This document shows, one piece after another, positions 1 through 6,247 of a stretch of 8,628 bases of DNA. The translations under genes and the position numbers were made by a program. The stretch is taken from contig CAYWJN010000101.1 in the NCBI GenBank assembly GCA_964457455.1, positions 1-8,628 on the forward strand. Direction: 5' to 3'. This stretch comes from JABMPU01 sp964457455 (GTDB lineage: Bacteria > Cloacimonadota > Cloacimonadia > Cloacimonadales > TCS61). How positions within the stretch are numbered: the first letter of the stretch is position 1; each line of letters begins with the position of its first letter. The notes beneath the pieces were generated by a model that had not been told where the DNA came from, did not search any database, and saw nothing but the letters and a program-made list of their open reading frames with translations.

Positions 1-222
1 GCTTTTTGAGCGTCTCTTTTTGTTTGAATTTACCAGTTTTATTCAAAGTTTACAGCTTTTTTATAATACGCTTTTTCATCCAAAAAAACTTTTTTTTTAA
101 CCTTCAAATTTAACGGATTTACAACCTGAGTTTTATCTCATTATATTTCAAATAGTTACAACGATAGAAATCAATCCTCTAAAATGAAGAATAAATTATC
201 TAACTTCAAGTAAATAAAATAG

Positions 223-252
223 TTGACACATATCTGCCAGATGGTGTTTTAG
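223..252 (+). promoter_or_regulatory. Possible sigma-70-type promoter for gyrB
   Basis: A perfect -35 hexamer TTGACA lies at 223-228. The best -10 candidates 16 to 18 bases downstream (TGTTTT or TTTTAG, within 245-252) match TATAAT at only three of six positions. If used, the leader to the gyrB start would be about 50-60 nt. The call rests mainly on the -35 match and on its position; the weak -10 keeps confidence low. Confidence 0.3.
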
Positions 253-300
253 ACTCAGAAAACGTTAGTTTTTACAAAGAATTTTTTTTGATATTTCTTG

Positions 301-306
301 AAGGAG
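301..306 (+). promoter_or_regulatory. Ribosome binding site that sets the gyrB start
   Basis: AAGGAG sits five bases before the ATG at 312. The upstream in-frame ATG at 288 has only a T-rich stretch before it, and it would place this Shine-Dalgarno inside the coding sequence (the Glu-Gly-Glu of an eight-residue extension). The start at 312 is therefore preferred. Confidence 0.85.
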
Positions 307-311
307 AAAAT

Positions 312-2207
312 ATGACTAAACCTACGTACACAGCAAAGAATATTAAGGTCTTAAAAGGCTTGGAAGCGGTACGCAAACGACCAGCAATGTACATTGGTGG
401 AACCAGCGAAAGAGGCTTGCATCATCTGGTATATGAAGTGGTTGATAACAGCATAGATGAAGCACTTGCAGGGCACTGTAATAAGATCACAGTGATCATT
501 CACGAGAATGGCAGCATATCAGTAGAAGATAATGGTCGAGGGATTCCGGTTGAGATGCATAAAACTGAGAAAGTTCCAGCATTGCAGGTTGTAATGACAG
601 TTCTTCATGCCGGTGGAAAATTTGATGATAAATCTTATAAAGTTTCCGGTGGGCTGCACGGAGTTGGTGTTTCCGTTACCAATGCTTTATCCGACCCTTG
701 TGAAGTTGAAGTTTATCGAGCTGGAAAAGTATATCATCAAATATATTCGAAAGGTATTCCGCAAACAGGCGTGGATGTTATTGGCAGAACAAGAAAAACC
801 GGAACAAAGACAATTTTTACTCCGGATGCCACCATTTTTGAAACAGTTGATTTCAATTTTGATTATCTCTCGGTGCGGCTTAGAGAATTAGCTTTTCTTA
901 ACAAAGGTATTGCTATCATATTAAAGGAAGAAGTTAGCGGGAAAAGGCACAAATTCGAATATGAAGGCGGAATCATTTCATTTGTCGAATTTCTGAATGA
1001 GAATAAAAAAGTACTCTTTGAAGAACCTATTCATATTTTTGGAACAAGAAATGGAATGGAATTCGAGGTTTCAATTCAATATAATGAAGGTTACCAGGAA
1101 ACAATTTACAGTTTCGCCAACAACATTCATACCATTGAGGGTGGAACACATCTGATCGGATTCAAGTCTGCTCTTACTCGTGCTGTGAATGCTTATATCA
1201 AAAACGCAAATCTTCTTAAGAATGAAAAAGTAAGTCCCGGCGGAAGCGATATCAGAGAAGGAGTAACTGCAATTGTAAGTGTGAAGCTCGGAGAACCTCA
1301 GTTCGAGGGTCAGACTAAAACTAAGTTGCAGAATTCTGATGTGGAAGGGATCATAAACTCAATAGTTTATGAAAAGCTTGTGGAGTTCTTTGAAGAGCAT
1401 CCGGCAGAAGCAAAACACATTTCCATGAAAGCAATACTGGGAGCTCGTTCCAGAGAAGCTGCACGTAAAGCACGTGAACTGACCCGCAGGAAATCAGTTT
1501 TGGAAAGTGGTTCTTTGCCGGGTAAACTTGCAGATTGCTCCATTCAGGATCCTTCCCAAACAGAGATATTTCTGGTAGAGGGAGATTCTGCAGGCGGTTC
1601 TGCAAAAATGGGAAGAGATAGAACTTTCCAAGCGATTCTGCCACTTTGGGGCAAAATGCTGAATACTGAAAAAGCAAGAATCGATAAGGTCTTGAATAAT
1701 GATAAAATTCAACCAATAATTTTGGCTCTTGGTGCAGGTATCGGTGAAGAATTTGATGTTTCCAGATTACGTTACAATAAAATTGTGATTATGTCTGATG
1801 CGGATGTAGATGGACAACATATTGCAACTTTGCTGCTCACTTTTTTCTTCCGCTATATGAGACCGTTAGTGGATTATGGTCATGTGTACATTGCACGTCC
1901 ACCGCTTTTCCTTCTTAAGAAAGGAAAAACAAAGAAATATGTGTATTCGATCGAAGAACGGGATGAGCTTCTAAAGAAAATGGGCTCAAAAGGTATTCAC
2001 GTGCAAAGATACAAGGGTTTGGGTGAAATGAATGCCGACCAATTGTGGGAAACAACTCTCGATCCTGAAAAGAGAATCCTCACAGCAGTTAAGATCGATG
2101 ATGCAATCGAAGCTGACAGGATGTTCACGATTCTGATGGGAGATGATGTTGCGCCAAGACGTGAGTTCATAGAAAGAAATGCTAAATATATTGAGGTTAG
2201 CGTTTAG
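312..2207 (+). CDS. gyrB: DNA gyrase subunit B (ATPase and TOPRIM subunit)
   Basis: GyrB binds and hydrolyses ATP and, with GyrA, forms the cytoplasmic A2B2 type IIA topoisomerase that introduces negative supercoils. From the ATG at 312 the protein is 631 residues, the usual size for GyrB lacking the insert of about 170 residues in the 804-residue E. coli protein. The GHKL ATPase domain shows Glu42 and Asn46 in YEVVDNS, DNGRGIP at 73-79, GGK at 101-103 and GGLHGVGVS at 113-121. QTK at 334-336 carries the switch lysine of the transducer domain. The TOPRIM domain has VEGDSAGGSAK (catalytic Glu423) and the metal-binding DADVDG (Asp496, Asp498, Asp500). The tail has the conserved QRYKGLGEMNADQLWETT. 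The position of E. coli Lys447 is Trp446 here (PLWGK). ParE is less likely because the partner GyrA carries a GyrA-box. The stop codon lies in a 7-base repeat array. Confidence 0.97.
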   Translation: MTKPTYTAKNIKVLKGLEAVRKRPAMYIGGTSERGLHHLVYEVVDNSIDEALAGHCNKITVIIHENGSISVEDNGRGIPVEMHKTEKVPALQVVMTVLHAGGKFDDKSYKVSGGLHGVGVSVTNALSDPCEVEVYRAGKVYHQIYSKGIPQTGVDVIGRTRKTGTKTIFTPDATIFETVDFNFDYLSVRLRELAFLNKGIAIILKEEVSGKRHKFEYEGGIISFVEFLNENKKVLFEEPIHIFGTRNGMEFEVSIQYNEGYQETIYSFANNIHTIEGGTHLIGFKSALTRAVNAYIKNANLLKNEKVSPGGSDIREGVTAIVSVKLGEPQFEGQTKTKLQNSDVEGIINSIVYEKLVEFFEEHPAEAKHISMKAILGARSREAARKARELTRRKSVLESGSLPGKLADCSIQDPSQTEIFLVEGDSAGGSAKMGRDRTFQAILPLWGKMLNTEKARIDKVLNNDKIQPIILALGAGIGEEFDVSRLRYNKIVIMSDADVDGQHIATLLLTFFFRYMRPLVDYGHVYIARPPLFLLKKGKTKKYVYSIEERDELLKKMGSKGIHVQRYKGLGEMNADQLWETTLDPEKRILTAVKIDDAIEADRMFTILMGDDVAPRREFIERNAKYIEVSV

Positions 2208-2272
2208 TGTTTGATGTTTGAGTTTTGGTTTTTGGAATTTATTTGGGGATTTGGAGATTGAATTGGTTGAAT
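2202..2272 (+). repeat. C-free degenerate heptad array overlapping the gyrB stop codon
   Basis: These 71 bases contain no C on the + strand. The first part reads as successive 7-base units: GTTTAGT, GTTTGAT, GTTTGAG, TTTTGGT, TTTTGGA (2202-2236), followed by looser units such as TTGGAGA. The gyrB stop TAG falls inside the first unit. This is a direct reading; the origin by replication slippage is inferred. Confidence 0.7.
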
Positions 2273-2280
2273 CGGGAAAA

Positions 2281-2338
2281 GACCTTGCGAATGGTTTCTC
2301 ACAGAGAGATTCTTCTACATTAACCTTCGCAATGGTTG
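2281..2338 (+). repeat. Dispersed hairpin repeat, copy A (two bulged T residues)
   Basis: The arms ACC-TTGCGAA-T-GGTT (2282-2296) and AACC-TTCGCAA-T-GGT (2322-2336) pair as 4 + 7 + 3 base pairs, leaving one unpaired T in each arm and a 25-nt loop. A second copy in the same orientation lies at 5961-6015 (45 of 55 positions identical over 2284-2338), and a structurally equivalent copy in the opposite orientation lies at 6029-6069. It has no T tract behind it, so I do not call it a terminator. Its form recalls REP sequences and the bulged hairpins recognised by IS200/IS605-family TnpA and RAYT proteins; that link is inference. Confidence 0.75.
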
Positions 2339-2473
2339 GAGATATAATTTGGGGATTTGTTGATTTGAAGATTTGGAGATTGTGATTTGAGATTTATTTG
2401 GTATTTGTTATTTGGATTTTTGTTAGAAATTAGAAATTAAGATTTAGAAATTAAGTTTGGAGGATAGATGATT
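2331..2473 (+). repeat. C-free heptad array forming the gyrA leader
   Basis: The + strand has no C for 143 bases, running through the gyrA ribosome binding site and into its second codon. Part of it is a 7-base repeat: TTAGAAA, TTAGAAA, TTAAGAT, TTAGAAA, TTAAGTT occur back to back at 2423-2457, and degenerate GATTTGG/TTTGAGA-like units fill 2350-2422. An RNA made from it cannot form G-C pairs with itself and would lack the C-rich sites favoured by Rho; the biological effect is inferred. Confidence 0.7.
2459..2463 (+). promoter_or_regulatory. Ribosome binding site of gyrA
   Basis: GGAGG lies four bases before the ATG at 2468. The spacing is short but the match is strong. It lies at the end of the C-free tract, so it should be little hidden by secondary structure. 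Confidence 0.75.
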
Positions 2474-5215
2474 CATGATAGATCGAGAATAGAACTGATC
2501 GAAATTGAAGATGTATTAAAAAAATCATATTTAGAATATTCAATGAGTGTGATAGTTGCTCGAGCGTTACCGGATGTGCGAGATGGTTTGAAACCTTCTC
2601 AACGGAGAATTTTATATGCAATGCACGAATTGAATTTAACCCCGGGAAGAGGCTTTAGAAAGTGTGCTAAAATTGCAGGTGATACTTCTGGAAACTATCA
2701 TCCGCATGGTGAACAGGTTATTTATCCGACTCTGGTCAGGATGGCTCAACCATGGAGTTTACGTTATCAGCTCGTAGACGGTCAGGGAAATTTTGGTTCT
2801 CAGGATGGCGACCCGCCTGCAGCAATGCGTTATACAGAAGCACGTTTGCAAAAATCATCCGTAGATTTGATGGATGATCTTGATAAAGATACTGTAGATT
2901 ATAAGACAAATTATGATGATACTCGAATGGAACCTACTGTTTTCCCATCAAAATTTCCCAATTTACTGGTGAATGGTTCATCCGGGATTGCTGTGGGAAT
3001 GGCTACAAATTTGTCTCCTCATAATATTGGAGAAGTTTGTGATGGGATTATTGCCTTAATCAATAATCCGGAAATGGAGCCTTTAGATTTGATTCAGTAC
3101 ATTCACGGACCGGATTTTCCAACCGGAGGATATATCATCGGAACTGCTGGTATCAGCGATTATTTTCAGACAGGTAGAGGTAGAATTATTCTGCGGGGAA
3201 AAGCTGCCATTGAAACTAAAAATAACGGTGCTGAAGCAATTATCATTACTGAAATCCCATATCAATTGAATAAAACCATTCTTATCAATAAAATCGTTTC
3301 TCTGGTAAAGGATAAACGAATCGAAGGGATAAGTGATCTGCGTGATGAATCCGGGCGTCAGGGAATGCGTTTAGTGGTTACGATCAAACGTAATGCAGAA
3401 GGAAATGCAGTTTTGAATAAACTCTACAAGTATTCTCAATTACAGGAAAGTTTTAGCGTCAACAATCGTGCCTTGGTCAATGGTGTTCCCAAAGTTATCA
3501 ACATGAAAGAGATGATTCAGAACTATATTGATTTCCGTCATGAAGTGGTAGTTCGCAGAACAAAATATGAATTGGATAATGCTGAGCGAAGATTACATAT
3601 TTTAGAAGGATATCGCATTGCACTCGATAATATCGATGAGATAATTGCCTTGATCCGAGCTTCAAAAACTACTGTTGAAGCAAATCAAAATTTGCAGGAA
3701 AAATTCAAACTTTCGGAAATTCAGGCAAAAGCTATTCTGGAAATGAGATTACAGAAATTAACAGGTTTAGAAAGAGAGAAAGTAGAAAAAGAATACAATG
3801 AAATCGTGAAAACGGTCAAGAAACTCAAACACATTTTAGAAAAACGGTTACTTAGAATGAATATCATCAAAAAAGAAATTTCCGAAATCAAAAAGAAATA
3901 CAGCGATCTCAGACGTACAACAATTTTGGAGGGTTCTGCAGACATTGAAACAGAAGATATGATAGCAGATGAAGAAATGGTTATCACAATATCGCATCAA
4001 GGTTATATAAAGCGGTTGCCGATAAATACTTACAGGAAACAGGGAAGAGGTGGAAAGGGGCTTTCAGGTTCGAATTTAAAAGAAGAAGATTTTACTGAAA
4101 GTATTTTTGTAGCTTCCACCCATGCCTATATTCTTTTCTTCACAGATTTTGGCAAATGCCATTGGCTCAAAGTTCACAGGATTCCTAAAGTCGGCAGATT
4201 AGCTCGCGGAAAAGCAATTGTTAACCTGCTGCAATTGGAGAGAGAAGAGAAAATCGAAGCATTTGTTACTGCCAGGGATTTTGAACTTCTGCATTTTGTT
4301 ACTATGGTTACAAAGAAAGGAACTATCAAAAAAAGCCCACTTACAGCGTTTTCCCATCCAAGAGTGAATGGCATCATAGCAATAAAACTGGTTGAAGGTG
4401 ACCAGCTTATCGATGCTCAAATTACGGATGGTGATAATGATATCATACTTGCCACCAAAAAGGGTTATGCAAATCGCTTTAATGAGACCGATGTTCGCTC
4501 CATGGGCAGAAATTCGCAGGGTGTGAGAGGAATAAGTTTGCGAGGAGAGGATAAAGTGGTTGCCATGGTTGTTGTTAAGCGTGGTGGAACTCTTCTGGCA
4601 ATCAGTGAAAACGGATATGGAAAACGTTCTGATGTTGACCATTACAAGCAGACAAGGCGTGGTTCAAAAGGTGTTATTACTCTTAAAACAACCGAAAGGA
4701 ACGGCTATCTCATTTCTTTGATGGAAGTGGTTGATAATGATGATCTGATGATTGTTACCAAAAAGGGTATGATCATTCGTCAGGCTGTGGAAAAGATCAG
4801 TGTGATCGGCAGAAATACTCAAGGTGTTCGCTTGATCAATCTTAATAAAGGTGATAAAGTTTTTGATATTACCCGGATTCTGGCTGAACAGGAAGAAGAG
4901 CTTGAAGAAATCGAGGGACTTTCTGAAGAAGCTTTAGAAGAAACCGAAGAAGTTCCCATCAAACCGGAAGAAAAACTTGAGGAAGCTGTAGAGGAAGCTA
5001 AAGAAGTTTCCATCAAACCAGTAGAAAAACCTGAGGAAGCTGTAGAGGAAACTAAAGAAGTTTCTATCAAACCGAAAAAAAAACCTGAACAAGAAATATC
5101 TGAAGTTGAAGAAAAAAAAGAACAATCTAAAGTAGCATTACCCAAGAAAAAGAAAAAAATCAAGGTTGATAAAAAAACAGAGCAAATCGAATTGTTGTTG
5201 GATGAGGATGAATAG
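2468..5215 (+). CDS. gyrA: DNA gyrase subunit A with a repeat-bearing Glu/Lys-rich tail
   Basis: GyrA cuts and rejoins DNA and wraps it for negative supercoiling. The 915 residues are longer than most GyrA proteins because of a tail. In the N-terminal part Lys42, His78, His80, Arg121 and the catalytic Tyr122 keep E. coli numbering. The charged helical region at about 411-465 fits the coiled coil and C-gate. From about residue 504 six beta-pinwheel blades can be counted, the first with the GyrA-box variant QGRGGKG (525-531; classical QRRGGKG), which supports gyrase over ParC. At the E. coli quinolone positions Ser83 and Asp87 this protein has Gln83 and Pro87. After about residue 805 comes a tail of about 110 residues with three 18-residue repeats, then a lysine-rich stretch (893-903) and an acidic end. 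The gene lies 260 nt after gyrB, so separate expression is possible. Confidence 0.97.
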   Translation: MIHDRSRIELIEIEDVLKKSYLEYSMSVIVARALPDVRDGLKPSQRRILYAMHELNLTPGRGFRKCAKIAGDTSGNYHPHGEQVIYPTLVRMAQPWSLRYQLVDGQGNFGSQDGDPPAAMRYTEARLQKSSVDLMDDLDKDTVDYKTNYDDTRMEPTVFPSKFPNLLVNGSSGIAVGMATNLSPHNIGEVCDGIIALINNPEMEPLDLIQYIHGPDFPTGGYIIGTAGISDYFQTGRGRIILRGKAAIETKNNGAEAIIITEIPYQLNKTILINKIVSLVKDKRIEGISDLRDESGRQGMRLVVTIKRNAEGNAVLNKLYKYSQLQESFSVNNRALVNGVPKVINMKEMIQNYIDFRHEVVVRRTKYELDNAERRLHILEGYRIALDNIDEIIALIRASKTTVEANQNLQEKFKLSEIQAKAILEMRLQKLTGLEREKVEKEYNEIVKTVKKLKHILEKRLLRMNIIKKEISEIKKKYSDLRRTTILEGSADIETEDMIADEEMVITISHQGYIKRLPINTYRKQGRGGKGLSGSNLKEEDFTESIFVASTHAYILFFTDFGKCHWLKVHRIPKVGRLARGKAIVNLLQLEREEKIEAFVTARDFELLHFVTMVTKKGTIKKSPLTAFSHPRVNGIIAIKLVEGDQLIDAQITDGDNDIILATKKGYANRFNETDVRSMGRNSQGVRGISLRGEDKVVAMVVVKRGGTLLAISENGYGKRSDVDHYKQTRRGSKGVITLKTTERNGYLISLMEVVDNDDLMIVTKKGMIIRQAVEKISVIGRNTQGVRLINLNKGDKVFDITRILAEQEEELEEIEGLSEEALEETEEVPIKPEEKLEEAVEEAKEVSIKPVEKPEEAVEETKEVSIKPKKKPEQEISEVEEKKEQSKVALPKKKKKIKVDKKTEQIELLLDEDE
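4925..5086 (+). repeat. Three 54-bp in-frame tandem repeats in the gyrA tail
   Basis: Units lie at 4925-4978, 4979-5032 and 5033-5086 without gaps. They encode 18 residues each (820-873), of the pattern EEA.EE.[TK/TE]EV[PS]IKP followed by a variable [EVK][EK]K[LP]. Units 2 and 3 differ at 6 of 54 bases, and unit 1 is more diverged. The order suggests that unit 2 or 3 duplicated most recently. Copy number may vary between strains. Confidence 0.9.
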
Positions 5216-5234
5216 AAATATACATCTGCTCGTA

Positions 5235-5252
5235 ACCAATCCCCTGATTGGT
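5235..5252. repeat. Short palindrome after gyrA
   Basis: ACCAATC and GATTGGT form a perfect 7-bp stem around a CCCT loop, 19 bases after the gyrA stop. No run of T follows, so a Rho-independent terminator is not supported. It may stabilise the 3' end of gyrA mRNA or be another dispersed palindrome; no second copy is in the window. Confidence 0.55.
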
Positions 5253-5292
5253 AATGTAATTTAATTTGACAGAACTTTTCATAAATCAGAAA

Positions 5293-5320
5293 TGTGGGAC
5301 GATTTTTTTATCGTCCCATA
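5293..5320 (+). promoter_or_regulatory. Hairpin in the leader of the lipoprotein gene
   Basis: TGGGACGAT (5295-5303) pairs with ATCGTCCCA (5310-5318) around a loop of six T. A G-U and a U-A pair could extend it to 11 bp. It ends 10 bases before the ribosome binding site at 5331. It could protect the mRNA, separate the gene from gyrA transcription or be a dispersed palindrome. What follows is A-rich rather than a T tract, so a standard terminator is not supported. Confidence 0.55.
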
Positions 5321-5330
5321 AATTTAATAA

Positions 5331-5336
5331 AGGAAG
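5331..5336 (+). promoter_or_regulatory. Ribosome binding site that sets the lipoprotein start
   Basis: AGGAAG stands four bases before the ATG at 5341. It favours this start over an in-frame TTG at 5266, which would run the reading frame through the 5293-5320 hairpin and put 25 residues before the signal peptide. Confidence 0.75.
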
Positions 5337-5340
5337 AAAA

Positions 5341-5952
5341 ATGAAATCTATAAAAATTATTCTATTCCTGCTGATTACGGCTTTTTTTGTATCTTGTACC
5401 ATCAAATATTTACCTGTTAAAGAAAAAGGTATTATCATTTCAGAAGGTTACGGCGTTATCAAAAAAGACGATTTTGTGTTTGCAGCAGCCAATGAATATT
5501 GGGTAAAAGAACCGCAGAATCTTACAGATTACTTTACAACTTTTCATATTTCTATCAGCAATAAAACCAAAGAAAAAATGAAGATAACTCCATTGGATAT
5601 TACACTTCTGGATGAAGAAGAAAATCAGTTTGATACGGTTGATTTGGAATTTATCGAAAAGATGTTGTTACCAAAACAATTGGAATACCTGGTTATACAA
5701 AATATCGAGGATGATTCGGATGCCTTTCGTTCGCTTCTGGAAGATCAGAAGAATATCCTGGAAGAATGGCGTGAAGCCCAGAGAAACCTGATTACTTATT
5801 CTTTTCGTTTTGGTGAGATATTGCCTGGTGCCAAAAAATCCGGATTCATTTTCTTTCCCAAAATTTCTTCTTCCAACTATTCCTGCCGTATCATATTTCG
5901 TGATAACATCATTAATTTCACCCGCGGAGATAAGAAGGAAAAGTCTAAGTAA
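5341..5952 (+). CDS. Putative lipoprotein of unknown function
   Basis: I do not recognise the family. The 203-residue product begins with a short basic end (MKSIKI), a hydrophobic segment to about residue 17, and FFVSC with Cys19. This looks like a type II (lipoprotein) signal peptide, although Phe rather than Leu at -3 is not typical. The rest has no second membrane segment. Residues 64-98 alternate polar and hydrophobic residues around ISNKT and a DITLLDEEENQF stretch, then comes a charged helical stretch (about 122-147). The FGEILPGAKKSGFIFFPK stretch (157-174) is followed by a beta-like end and a lysine-rich tail. An immunoglobulin-like beta-sandwich of an extracytoplasmic protein is a reasonable guess, no more. 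It has its own ribosome binding site and stands alone between gyrA and aspS, with repeats on both sides, so context does not suggest a role. Confidence 0.75.
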   Translation: MKSIKIILFLLITAFFVSCTIKYLPVKEKGIIISEGYGVIKKDDFVFAAANEYWVKEPQNLTDYFTTFHISISNKTKEKMKITPLDITLLDEEENQFDTVDLEFIEKMLLPKQLEYLVIQNIEDDSDAFRSLLEDQKNILEEWREAQRNLITYSFRFGEILPGAKKSGFIFFPKISSSNYSCRIIFRDNIINFTRGDKKEKSK

Positions 5953-5960
5953 GACCAAAT

Positions 5961-6015
5961 CTTGCGAATGGTTACATACAGAGAAATTCATCTTGTTAAA
6001 CCTTCGCAATAGTTG
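5961..6015 (+). repeat. Dispersed hairpin repeat, copy B
   Basis: It aligns without gaps to 2284-2338, with 45 of 55 positions identical. Most differences are in the loop, while the stem TTGCGAA-T-GGTT / AACC-TTCGCAA (5962-5973 and 5999-6009) with its bulged T is unchanged. It begins nine bases after the lipoprotein stop codon. Conservation of the arms over the loop points to the structure as the maintained part. Confidence 0.75.
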
Positions 6016-6028
6016 ATTTCTATTTCCT

Positions 6029-6069
6029 GACCATTACGGAGGTTTCGTTCCTCAACCATCCGTAAGGTC
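6029..6069 (-). repeat. Dispersed hairpin repeat, copy C (inverted, compensated stem)
   Basis: GACC-A-TTACGGA-GGTT (6029-6044) pairs with AACC-A-TCCGTAA-GGTC (6054-6069) as 4 + 7 + 4 base pairs, with one bulged A on each side. Read on the minus strand it becomes GACC-TTACGGA-T-GGTT ... AACC-TCCGTAA-T-GGTC, the same plan as copy A. The 7-bp core differs at two stem positions but remains paired in both copies. The loop is shorter (nine bases, 6045-6053). It lies 13 bases from copy B, a head-to-head pairing like that seen in REP clusters. Confidence 0.75.
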
Positions 6070-6086
6070 TTGGTTTCATCTTTTGC

Positions 6087-6111
6087 TGGTTCAGGGTTGT
6101 AGCCTGAACCA
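6087..6111. repeat. Palindrome TGGTTCAGG / CCTGAACCA
   Basis: A perfect 9-bp stem (6087-6095 with 6103-6111) surrounds a 7-base loop. No T tract follows. No second copy lies in the window, so its status as a dispersed repeat is unproven; it could also end or protect a transcript. Confidence 0.6.
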
Positions 6112-6153
6112 AATGTTACGGTTCAATCTTCAAGAATGAACCTGCAGAGTTGG

Positions 6154-6224
6154 CTGTCATTCCCGTGAAAACGGGAATCTACGATGGTGATTAACGAGAT
6201 TCCCAATCGAGTTGGGAATGACAG
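6154..6224. repeat. 71-bp nested inverted-repeat element (MITE-like)
   Basis: The outer ends are perfect 11-base inverted repeats, CTGTCATTCCC (6154-6164) and GGGAATGACAG (6214-6224). Inside, GGGAATCT (6173-6180) is inverted as AGATTCCC (6197-6204). Each half can instead fold alone: ATTCCCGT/ACGGGAAT with a GAAA loop (6159-6178) and ATTCCCAA/TTGGGAAT (6199-6219). CATTCCCG...CGGGAATC palindromes of this kind are widespread in bacterial genomes; assignment as a miniature transposable element is inferred from the ends. Confidence 0.65.
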
Positions 6225-6247
6225 TGCATAGAGTTGGGAATGACAGT
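6209..6247 (+). repeat. 22-bp-period direct repeat at the edge of the element
   Basis: A 17-base stretch beginning GAGTTGGGAATG occurs at 6209-6225 and again, identical, at 6231-6247. It extends the right end of the 71-bp element by a partial second copy, as slippage or unequal exchange would leave. Confidence 0.75.

Larger units (their letters stand above)
1..311. other. AT-rich non-coding leader upstream of gyrB
   Basis: I can support no gene here. The + frame from base 2 stays open only to a stop at 98-100 and reads as a low-complexity Phe/Leu string, and the minus strand offers only very short frames. The stretch is rich in homopolymer runs, notably A7-C-T9 at 82-98, and contains a TATAAT hexamer at 62-67 with no good -35 partner. 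A perfect TTGACA lies at 223-228. No cluster of DnaA boxes was seen, so I do not call an origin, although gyrB often lies near dnaA in bacteria. Confidence 0.6.

Noticed and set aside
1..50. Minus-strand frame at the window edge vaguely like the start of RNase P protein (KFKQKETLKK)
   Set aside because: Only about 15 codons are visible, the start would be TTG, there is no ribosome binding site, and no rpmH lies upstream as would be expected.
288..311. Upstream ATG giving an eight-residue extension of GyrB
   Set aside because: The Shine-Dalgarno AAGGAG at 301-306 would lie inside the extension, and GyrB alignment with E. coli numbering (Glu42, Asn46, Asp73, Lys103) fits the ATG at 312.
2202..2473. 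CRISPR or a small RNA gene in the gyrB-gyrA spacer
   Set aside because: The repeat units are seven bases, contiguous and degenerate with no spacers, and a C-free RNA could hardly fold into a structured RNA outside hairpin copy A.
4819..5163. Serine-rich minus-strand frame of 114 codons
   Set aside because: It mirrors the Glu/Lys-rich gyrA tail (GAA read as TTC/TCT on the other strand), a compositional shadow.
312..5215. Topoisomerase IV (parE/parC) instead of gyrase
   Set aside because: The GyrA-box QGRGGKG and a six-bladed C-terminal domain indicate gyrase.
5266..5340. TTG start 25 codons upstream of the lipoprotein
   Set aside because: It would translate through a hairpin and put a non-signal stretch before the signal peptide; the ATG at 5341 has a good ribosome binding site.
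5235..6111. Rho-independent terminators at the intergenic hairpins
   Set aside because: None of the stems is followed by a T tract on either strand in the required position.
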